Below, piece by piece: positions 7,215-12,767 of a DNA stretch of 12,767 nt. Each line of letters opens with the position of its first letter. The stretch's first letter is position 1. Made by a program: the position numbers and the translations under genes. The notes beneath the pieces were generated by a model, which worked only from the letters and a program-made list of their open reading frames with translations, was not told where the DNA came from and searched no databases. Source of the stretch: Planctomycetota bacterium (GTDB lineage Bacteria > Planctomycetota > UBA11346); NCBI GenBank assembly GCA_024641365.1, contig JAHEDF010000055.1, positions 1-12,767 on the forward strand, written 5' to 3'.

Positions 7215-8498
7215 TTGACAGCAACACAACAACAATCATTTCGCATAAACTGGTGGCGCTTTCTCTATGCGATGACCATCATAATTGGTTTGTTCATAGC
7301 TGCTGGCATATGGTGGTTTAATAGCACTACTGATTTGGAAAAGGTGCGCGCTAAAGCCAGTTCATTGAGCATTCCGATCACTGCGAGTGAGCAGGAAATT
7401 CCCAACCCACCAAATGAATTATCTACAAAATTCTTACGCCTTTATGGTATGATGGATGTGATAAAAACGTACAATGATCAATTAATTCATGGGAAAATCG
7501 AGGGCGATAAATATCGTGATCGCCTCAGTCCATTCCAACCTGTTCCGAATCGCGCACGGTTATATCATCTATCCTTAGATAGCACGGCTGTTACTCAGGC
7601 ATTGGCGCTGTTCGACTCTATGCCCGCCGATCCAACAATAGTTCCCAGAAACCAATATTTAGCCTTTATCACCATCAGAGACTGGCTCGTCGAACGAGTG
7701 TTGATAGCTGACTCAATTAATGTCACCTTGGAAATAAATAGACTGCTGAAACTGCAATTAATGTATACCCCCTCTACCGCGGATGATTTTTTCTTGGAAA
7801 GAAATTGGATGAACAGTGTATACAACAGCATTGCCTTGCGACTTCTTGATGTGCAGCCCAATCAAAAGCTAACTATCAACCTGCTCACATCCCTAAAAGC
7901 CCATTATTTTCATAGTCTGCATAATAGTGTAATCGACTTGTTTCAAAAAGACATGGCCCATGGCGCAGATGTCACGAAGCCCAAACAATATCGGGTTTGT
8001 TCAACGGAATGGGTACAACATAATTTTAAGCAACCCTCCCTGCAAGACAGCATCAATTATTCCCTGCGAGTTCGGACTGGCCGTAACGAATCGCTCAATG
8101 ATACCATGCACCTTATTAATCTCATCGCCTCAGATAACAGCACCGTAAATCTGCGGGACTATTTTTTACAAATCAGACATACAGAGAAACCAAAAGATGA
8201 TTGGGGTAATATAACTTACTTCGTTCAGGAAAATAGATTCATTCATAAAAATATCATTTTAAGTTATTTTACATTCCTGATGAACATCAATACAATGCTC
8301 GCAGTTTTAGAGCAACAGCCGTGGCCAAGAGATCTCCTCAACCCCGCCGAAAAACCTCTGCGTGAACTTCGGTCTGCCGGGAAATTTTTCGGGGCTTACT
8401 CGGTTGGCATTGACGGAGTCGATAATGGCGGAGATAGACGCGATGATCTTATCTTTCGATTTTTTGGCTCTCGCCCGCTGCAACAAGCGCCACAATAG
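7215..8498 (+). CDS. Membrane-anchored protein of unknown function with C-terminal YSVGIDGVDNGG motif
   Basis: The proposed 427-residue product has a short cytoplasmic start, one membrane helix (about 16-35, ending GIWWF), then a long mostly helical extracytoplasmic part. Near the helix is a stretch 'IPITASEQEIPNPPNELSTKFLRLYG', and near the C-terminus GAYSVGIDGVDNGGDRRDDL (about 393-412). Both features resemble a recurring, uncharacterised planctomycete family that ends in 'YSVGPDGxDDGG...DD'; this is recalled resemblance, not a search. The start is uncertain. TTG at 7215 has AGGA 6 nt upstream and sits right for a membrane anchor, while the frame stays open to a GTG at 7080 through repeat-like DNA. 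An ATG at 7272 would cut into the helix. The function is unknown. Confidence 0.7.
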   Translation: MTATQQQSFRINWWRFLYAMTIIIGLFIAAGIWWFNSTTDLEKVRAKASSLSIPITASEQEIPNPPNELSTKFLRLYGMMDVIKTYNDQLIHGKIEGDKYRDRLSPFQPVPNRARLYHLSLDSTAVTQALALFDSMPADPTIVPRNQYLAFITIRDWLVERVLIADSINVTLEINRLLKLQLMYTPSTADDFFLERNWMNSVYNSIALRLLDVQPNQKLTINLLTSLKAHYFHSLHNSVIDLFQKDMAHGADVTKPKQYRVCSTEWVQHNFKQPSLQDSINYSLRVRTGRNESLNDTMHLINLIASDNSTVNLRDYFLQIRHTEKPKDDWGNITYFVQENRFIHKNIILSYFTFLMNINTMLAVLEQQPWPRDLLNPAEKPLRELRSAGKFFGAYSVGIDGVDNGGDRRDDLIFRFFGSRPLQQAPQ

Positions 8499-8626
8499 AA
8501 ATCTACGATCAATACCCAAACCACGACTTCGTATCACCACCCGTGTGCGGAAAAACGGTACGTCCCGGCACGGTTTATCCCTGTGGTCCAGTCACATCAA
8601 ATTTTAATTGTCGCCCCGTCCTGTGA

Positions 8627-9189
8627 GGGACATCTTACGGGACACGCATCTGGGACATCTTGAGTAACGGCCATAAACCATGATATGGCCAATTTTTATA
8701 AATAACCGAAGACATCAACGTCCGGCAGACAAGTGAAAAACAAGATGCGTGTCCCGAATTCCTCAATGGCGACAGGCGAACGGCGAATGGCGAAACGGTG
8801 GTTCGTATAAATTATGAATATAGCCGTTTAATTAACAGATGAGGTAGTTGACCAGAGACGAACGGCGAATGGCGAACGGCGGAAACTAAAAATATGAAGA
8901 TTGCTATTTACATTACCAAAAGACGTAATTGACCAGAGGCGAATGGCGAAACGGCGAATGGCGAATAAACATTTAAATCAAGTGTCATTCAAAATTATTA
9001 AATTCCAGAGCTCCAGAGGAGCGAACGTAAAATAGCCCGGGGTGAAGGCAAAGGCCGTAACCCCGGGAAAAGTCATAATTAAAGTATAAGCTCTGGAGGA
9101 GCGATGTAGTTGGATTTATAATTGGGATAAATTGCCTGTCGCCTGTCGCCTGTCGCCAAATGCTCACGGGCAAGATGCCCGTGCGACCT
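8627..9189. repeat. Long direct repeat, copy A (563 bp)
   Basis: This copy is almost identical to 10355-10931 at a constant offset of 1728 bp. Over 8627-9144 I find a single difference (T at 9105, C at 10833). It contains a 14-bp perfect inverted repeat (8638-8651 with 8743-8756), heptad GGCGAAN clusters (8768-8795, 8857-8877, 8938-8966), a CCCGGGG/CCCCGGG hairpin (9036-9067), inverted heptads GCCTGTC (three) and a CACGGGC/GCCCGTG hairpin (9165-9183). The CCCGGGG and CACGGGC hairpins resemble repeats scattered through planctomycete genomes. No protein in it is credible. Confidence 0.95.
8638..8756. repeat. Inverted-repeat module at the left end of copy A
   Basis: CGGGACACGCATCT and its exact complement AGATGCGTGTCCCG bound a 119-bp module; a GGCCATA/TATGGCC hairpin lies inside (about 8669-8690), and GGGACATCTT occurs twice around the left arm (8627 and 8652). 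The same module is in copy B at 10366-10484. The layout resembles a REP/BIME-like or MITE-like unit. Confidence 0.6.
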
Positions 9190-9230
9190 TGGGATTCATG
9201 GGACATGCATTTGAGTTTGACTTCGTAAGA

Positions 9231-9236
9231 TATAAT
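9231..9236 (+). promoter_or_regulatory. Possible -10 element upstream of the ThuA gene
   Basis: A perfect TATAAT lies 224 bp before the ThuA ATG. The nearest -35-like hexamers (TTGAGT 9211, TTGACT 9217) are too close for standard spacing, so this is weak. Confidence 0.2.
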
Positions 9237-9460
9237 GACACATGAATTTATATAAATACCACGTGGAATATGGGCTGTTTAACTGAGTGCCTGCCCCATG
9301 AATCATAAATTAGATAAATTTGCTTCGGTGCTAGTATGTCTGTGCTAAGCCAGTGACGACAAGTGACACTGCCACAAACCAACACCCGTCCAACGTTGAC
9401 CGGGCTTTCGGAGTATCAAACATACTTCTCGCACCTATGTACTCTAGAAAGGATGTTTCT

Positions 9461-10336
9461 ATGCGCCTGTTCATTTGTCTGACCGCCACATTACTCATGG
9501 CTCTTGGCTCGGTTGCCGATGCTGCCGAAGGTAAGCCACTCAAAGTTTTCTTTCTCACGCAATCTGCTGGCTTTGAACACTCTGTTGTGAAGCGCAAAGG
9601 TGACAATTTATCATTAGCCGAAGAAATTGTTACTAAGATCGGCAAAGACTCAGGCGTTTTTGAAACGGTGTGTTCGAAGGACGCTGCTGCAATCACGCCT
9701 GAATTACTTAAAGACCTTGATGTTATGATGTTTTATACCACGGGAGATATTTTAGCGGATGGTAATGAAGAGGGTGGCAAAAAAAAGAAAGGTCTCGCAA
9801 TCAGTAAAGAAAATTGGGACGCCTTTGATGCCTGGCTTAAATCTGGCAAAGCTTTGGTCGGCATTCATAGCGCGACTGATACCGGCAAGAATTTTTCACC
9901 CTATTACCAACTCATAAATGGTAGCTTCGCTGGACATCCGTGGGGCGCAGGCACCACGGTCACGTTCACCAATCTTGAGCCGTCGCATCCAGCTGTCGCG
10001 ATGTGGGAACCCGATACGACCTTTAAAGAAGAAATTTATCAGTACAAAAACTATGACACCAAGGCCGTGCGTTTATTGCTCGCTTTGAACATGGAAAAGA
10101 CTGAAAAGAAGCAGCCAAAATTAGTTCCTATTTCCTGGGTGCGTAGCTATGAAAAGGGTCGTTTATTTTATACCAATCTTGGCCATAATGAATCAACCTG
10201 GAATAACCCTTCCTTCCAAAAACATATTGTAGATGGCCTGAAATGGGCAGCGCATCTTACCGATGGCCCATCCGATCCGAATCCAGAAGTACAAGCTGAA
10301 TTCGAAAATAAAGCGAAAGCGGCGGCATCTAAGTAG
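9461..10336 (+). CDS. Secreted ThuA-domain protein
   Basis: The 291-residue product has a signal peptide (1-21, ending VADA) and a single ThuA-like domain with a class I glutamine amidotransferase-type fold. Visible blocks are KVFFLTQSAGFEHSVV (28-43), DVMMFYTTG (87-95), WDAFDAWLKSGKALVGIHSA (119-138), FAGHPW (156-161), EEIYQY (190-195), WVRSYEKGRLFYTNLGHNES (226-245) and a final HIVDGLKWAA helix. ThuA was named from trehalose utilisation in rhizobia, but planctomycete secreted members are widespread and their substrates largely unknown; a sugar-related role is only likely. The ATG at 9461 is preceded by AAAGGA at 7-nt spacing; the longer frame from 9353 would hide the signal peptide. The gene is alone between two direct copies of a long repeat, an arrangement that could allow its loss or amplification by recombination. 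Confidence 0.9.
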   Translation: MRLFICLTATLLMALGSVADAAEGKPLKVFFLTQSAGFEHSVVKRKGDNLSLAEEIVTKIGKDSGVFETVCSKDAAAITPELLKDLDVMMFYTTGDILADGNEEGGKKKKGLAISKENWDAFDAWLKSGKALVGIHSATDTGKNFSPYYQLINGSFAGHPWGAGTTVTFTNLEPSHPAVAMWEPDTTFKEEIYQYKNYDTKAVRLLLALNMEKTEKKQPKLVPISWVRSYEKGRLFYTNLGHNESTWNNPSFQKHIVDGLKWAAHLTDGPSDPNPEVQAEFENKAKAAASK

Positions 10337-10354
10337 GGTTAGAGAGCAATTCTT

Positions 10355-10931
10355 GGGACATCTTACGGGACACGCATCTGGGACATCTTGAGTAACGGCC
10401 ATAAACCATGATATGGCCAATTTTTATAAATAACCGAAGACATCAACGTCCGGCAGACAAGTGAAAAACAAGATGCGTGTCCCGAATTCCTCAATGGCGA
10501 CAGGCGAACGGCGAATGGCGAAACGGTGGTTCGTATAAATTATGAATATAGCCGTTTAATTAACAGATGAGGTAGTTGACCAGAGACGAACGGCGAATGG
10601 CGAACGGCGGAAACTAAAAATATGAAGATTGCTATTTACATTACCAAAAGACGTAATTGACCAGAGGCGAATGGCGAAACGGCGAATGGCGAATAAACAT
10701 TTAAATCAAGTGTCATTCAAAATTATTAAATTCCAGAGCTCCAGAGGAGCGAACGTAAAATAGCCCGGGGTGAAGGCAAAGGCCGTAACCCCGGGAAAAG
10801 TCATAATTAAAGTATAAGCTCTGGAGGAGCGACGTAGTTGGATTTATAATTGGGATAAATTGCCTGTCGCCTCTCGCCATTCGCCATTCGCCATTCGCCA
10901 AATGCTCACGGGCAAGATGCCCGTGCCACCT
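10355..10931. repeat. Long direct repeat, copy B (577 bp)
   Basis: This is the second copy of the repeat at 8627-9189. It begins 18 bp after the ThuA stop codon. It is 14 bp longer because the right-hand heptad array has five units (GCCTGTC, GCCTCTC, then GCCATTC three times) rather than three, exactly two extra heptads. A further mismatch lies near the end (GTGCCACC against GTGCGACC). The copy ends 54 bp before the tRNA fragment. Confidence 0.95.
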
Positions 10932-10942
10932 CACGTAGAAAC

Positions 10943-10979
10943 AAAAAGCCCTTGGTAACCATTCGATTACCAAGGGCTT
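10943..10979 (-). terminator. Intrinsic terminator of the truncated tRNA-Val
   Basis: A perfect 13-bp stem, AAGCCCTTGGTAA (10946-10958) with TTACCAAGGGCTT (10967-10979), has an 8-nt loop and is followed on the minus strand by T residues (TTTTGT beyond the stem). It lies 6 bp downstream of the tRNA 3' end and is oriented to end its transcript. Confidence 0.8.
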
Positions 10980-10984
10980 ATATA

Positions 10985-11029
10985 TGGTACCCGCTACAGG
11001 ACTCGAACCTGTGACCCCTACCATGTCAA
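10985..11029 (-). tRNA. 3' half of tRNA-Val(GAC), probable attachment-site remnant
   Basis: Read on the minus strand the segment holds an anticodon loop TTGACAT (anticodon GAC), the 3' anticodon stem GGTAG, variable loop GGGTC, a perfect T arm (ACAGG-TTCGAGT-CCTGT), the 3' acceptor strand AGCGGGT, discriminator A and encoded CCA. The layout matches bacterial tRNA-Val(GAC). The 5' half is absent: the bases before the anticodon loop do not pair with GGTAG, and no D arm or TACCCGCT-like acceptor strand is found. Truncation exactly at the anticodon loop is where many tyrosine recombinases cross over. Because the terminator remains behind the 3' half, that left side is likely the original chromosome and the foreign DNA lies to the right. 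Confidence 0.8.
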
Positions 11030-11119
11030 TTATCATCGTACCGTCTCTCATCTTATTGTAATTACTTAGATTATGACTTAATCCAAAGCATGATCTCGTT
11101 TTGTGTTGCTAGACTCGGG

Positions 11120-11144
11120 TGGACAAGAGTGGACACCAATGGAC
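11120..11144 (+). repeat. Three TGGAC repeats at 10-bp period
   Basis: TGGAC begins at 11120, 11130 and 11140, so the copies lie on one face of the helix; the first two extend to TGGACA. Direct repeats of this sort near a tRNA attachment core resemble integrase arm-type sites, which is an inference. Confidence 0.4.
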
Positions 11145-11395
11145 CCATCTGCTGCAACTGCAGCATGAACTGCAAGGGATGGGGGACTTAGATTATATCC
11201 CTGCATAGTTGTATTTCAGAAGGCACAGCCCGATTAAATTCACACCACAGGTCTCTAAAACCCTTTAAAATTCTTTAAGAAAGACATCTTAACCACAGTG
11301 GGGTGAGATGGGGTTGGGATAAGAATCTAGGATATGGAATCTTATAAGGGATTTGAGTCTTGGGTTGGAAATGGGGTTAGGAAGGGCTTGAGAGG

Positions 11396-11424
11396 GATAA
11401 GAATCCAGGACCTGGATTCTTATC
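11396..11424. repeat. Near-perfect 29-bp palindrome
   Basis: GATAAGAATCCAGG and its complement flank a single A at 11410. A decayed relative (GATAAGAATCTAGG... with TCTTAT) lies at 11318-11345, so GATAAGAATC is itself repeated. No T run follows, so it is not an obvious terminator; an operator or protein-binding site is possible. Confidence 0.6.
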
Positions 11425-11537
11425 GAATTGGACTCAGGGTCTGGGTGAGCCGTTGACGAAAAACTGGGTGGATTACTGTCACAGCACAGGGTAAAAAACG
11501 TCTTCTTAAATCGCCTATGAACAATCCAGGAAGCGTA

Positions 11538-12449
11538 ATGAAATTAATATTAATCATTTTTATATTTATTGGATATGTAGAATCAGCGATCTGTGTAGAT
11601 GTCCCTAACAATGCTAATTCCTGGGAAACGAATGTTTTGATACCAGCGTTGACTGCGATCACCAAGCAGCAGTTACCTGAGGGGGCATGGAAAGATGTGC
11701 AGACAAAGTCAGATCTAACCGCTCAGGTATCATGGACAATAATGCGTTGCGGATTTGATCACTTTACTCCAAATCGATTTAAGCATTCAATGGGAAAAAG
11801 TGTGAATTTGCTCAAGGCTCGCATTGGCAGTGAGAATAATGAAATCATGCAACAATTGTTGGACGCTAAAGTGTTATTTGAAGCACTAGCAATGACTGGG
11901 GATGAATCACTTACGTCGCTATGTAAAAAAGAATTCAAAAAAGTTAATGACATGAAAGGTTTGGATGACTTTTGGTCTCATGGCAGTGGTAAACCAATTG
12001 ATTGGGAACTTGCTTTTGCAACGGTTTCATTTTTAGACTCGGCCACAGCTATAAAAATGGAAATTAACAGCAAGCTGCTAGAGCAGTTATGGAGTGTCTA
12101 CCAACAAAATATTGGTGGTGTTCCCATTAATGATTTTCGTCAAAGAATCGCAACAGGGTTATTGTTGAATAGACTAAGGAAGGGTGGGGTAGAAGAAGTC
12201 GCTAATTTAATGGATGAGTATAAAAAAGGGGGGAAAGACAATGGGGGTATAGATGTAGAGAGTAATTATTATGATGGATATATTTACTACTATGGTGAAA
12301 GATCTAGTTTCCCAGTTTGGATGGAACGACATTTAAAAAGGGGAGCTATAGGTGATAATCAATTGACGAGTAAAGTTTACAAGTGCATGTCAGATATAAT
12401 AACTAGAAATTATTTAGCGATGTTGGCTCGCGAGAAAAATAAGAAATAA
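11538..12449 (+). CDS. Secreted protein of unknown function
   Basis: The 303-residue product begins with a signal peptide (MKLILIIFIFIGYVESAICV, cleavage probably near residue 17-20). The mature part is rich in helices. LPEGAWKDVQTKSDLTAQVSWTIMRCGFDHF at the start recalls the repeats of alpha/alpha-toroid (prenyltransferase/squalene-cyclase-like) proteins, but one repeat is not enough to assign it. The C-terminal part has a Gly/Tyr-rich stretch (NYYDGYIYYYGERSS) and a basic end. Cysteines are few. The ATG at 11538 is preferred over 11517 because AGGAAG lies 6 nt upstream and the signal peptide then starts at the N-terminus. It lies to the right of the truncated tRNA, so it may be cargo of the inferred integrated element. 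Confidence 0.75.
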   Translation: MKLILIIFIFIGYVESAICVDVPNNANSWETNVLIPALTAITKQQLPEGAWKDVQTKSDLTAQVSWTIMRCGFDHFTPNRFKHSMGKSVNLLKARIGSENNEIMQQLLDAKVLFEALAMTGDESLTSLCKKEFKKVNDMKGLDDFWSHGSGKPIDWELAFATVSFLDSATAIKMEINSKLLEQLWSVYQQNIGGVPINDFRQRIATGLLLNRLRKGGVEEVANLMDEYKKGGKDNGGIDVESNYYDGYIYYYGERSSFPVWMERHLKRGAIGDNQLTSKVYKCMSDIITRNYLAMLAREKNKK

Positions 12450-12767
12450 TTAAATCAATTAGTTCGGCCAGCAAAAATATTGCACACAAATGGTTCCAAA
12501 TCGGTCGGATAGAGGGGTTGTTCTGTTATCTGTCTGCTTTCGGTTGTGTTAGTCGTTTCAGAATTCCTTTCCATCTGTTTGAAAAGTGTCCTATCATGCG
12601 GGGTTGGACTTGGCTAATTATAGCCGTGTGGTGTGACAAAAATCATGCCGCTTCTCTAAAGTAATAATTCAGCCTTTTTCCTAGTCGCGACCGACAAATG
12701 ATTTGTCCATCATGCTCCGAAAATCTGTCGTGGGTTGGGATCTGGTGGGATGGGTTTTTGGATTTGG
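12450..12767. other. Gene-free right end with dispersed-motif copy
   Basis: No gene is visible. The segment holds a copy of the dispersed motif at 12625-12639 (CGTGTGGTGTGACAA, identical over 15 bp to 331-345), a 15-bp palindrome GACAAATGATTTGTC (12693-12707), and a G-rich tail sharing GGGTTGGGAT (12732-12741) with 11311-11320. It may be the left end of another MITE-like element cut off by the window edge. Confidence 0.5.

Larger units (their letters stand above)
11030..11537. other. Gene-free region right of the tRNA break
   Basis: About 500 bp without a credible gene. It holds three TGGAC repeats (11120-11144), a GCTGCA/TGCAGC hairpin (about 11151-11164), an 11-bp direct repeat ACTTAGATTAT (11064-11074, 11186-11196), two copies of the dispersed motif in inverted orientation (11239-11251, 11477-11491), a G-rich plus strand (about 11299-11395), and the palindrome at 11396-11424. 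The density of repeats is what one expects at the edge of an integrated element. Confidence 0.5.

Noticed and set aside
8768..8966. CRISPR-like array
   Set aside because: Units are 7 bp, contiguous, and there are no spacers or cas genes.
8985..9206. Minus-strand frame within long repeat copy A, and its counterpart at 10713-11051
   Set aside because: Both are translations of the repeat hairpins; the second also reads through the tRNA fragment (GSSPVAGT is a typical false tRNA translation).
8627..10931. Composite transposon carrying ThuA
   Set aside because: The flanking repeats encode no transposase and no clear target-site duplication was found; only a non-coding repeat pair is supported.
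10985..11060. Intact tRNA gene
   Set aside because: The 5' side has no D arm, no acceptor partner TACCCGCT and no pairing with the 3' anticodon stem.
11071..11190. Minus-strand open stretch of about 38 codons ending at 11071
   Set aside because: It looked like a possible integrase tail, but it is short, has a stop just upstream and no recognisable motif.

Overview
The window looks like a chromosomal segment of a moderately AT-rich bacterium of the Planctomycetota or a PVC relative. The basis is a set of hallmark families: an ECF sigma factor of the planctomycete 'TTHWS...YWYPVY' type next to a large membrane-bound Ser/Thr kinase with RDD-like domains, a secreted SGNH (sialate O-acetylesterase-like) hydrolase, a secreted ThuA-domain protein, and a membrane protein ending in the 'YSVG.DG.D.GG...DD' motif. 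These are family resemblances judged by eye; no search was run.

Left part (1-675): a tandem 27-bp repeat fused to the C-terminal remnant of a SUKH (SMI1/KNR4)-like protein, then a MITE-like inverted-repeat segment. Minus-strand block (676-5879): sigma factor followed by the kinase (read right to left, probably one operon and one signalling unit), and separately a 34-aa membrane peptide whose 3' end contains the ribosome binding site of the SGNH hydrolase gene. A non-coding divergent region (5880-6348) separates this from the plus-strand block.

Plus-strand block (6349-12449): a small secreted protein of unknown function, a membrane-anchored protein of unknown function, the ThuA-domain protein, and a second unknown secreted protein. 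The first two genes share a GTTACA-N5-GTTACA direct repeat about 52 nt before their starts, which suggests common control. The ThuA gene lies between two direct copies of a 563/577-bp repeat. Their first ~518 bp differ at one base, and their lengths differ by exactly two heptanucleotide units.

Immediately right of the second repeat copy is the 3' half of a tRNA-Val(GAC), from anticodon loop to CCA, with a terminator behind it and three TGGAC repeats at 10-bp period beyond the break. This looks like the remnant attachment site of an integrated element lying to the right, although no integrase or transposase gene is visible. A dispersed 13-15 bp motif (GTGTGGTGTGACA-like) occurs seven times, only between genes. 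The overall picture is a conserved signalling and secreted-enzyme neighbourhood heavily seeded with non-coding mobile repeats.
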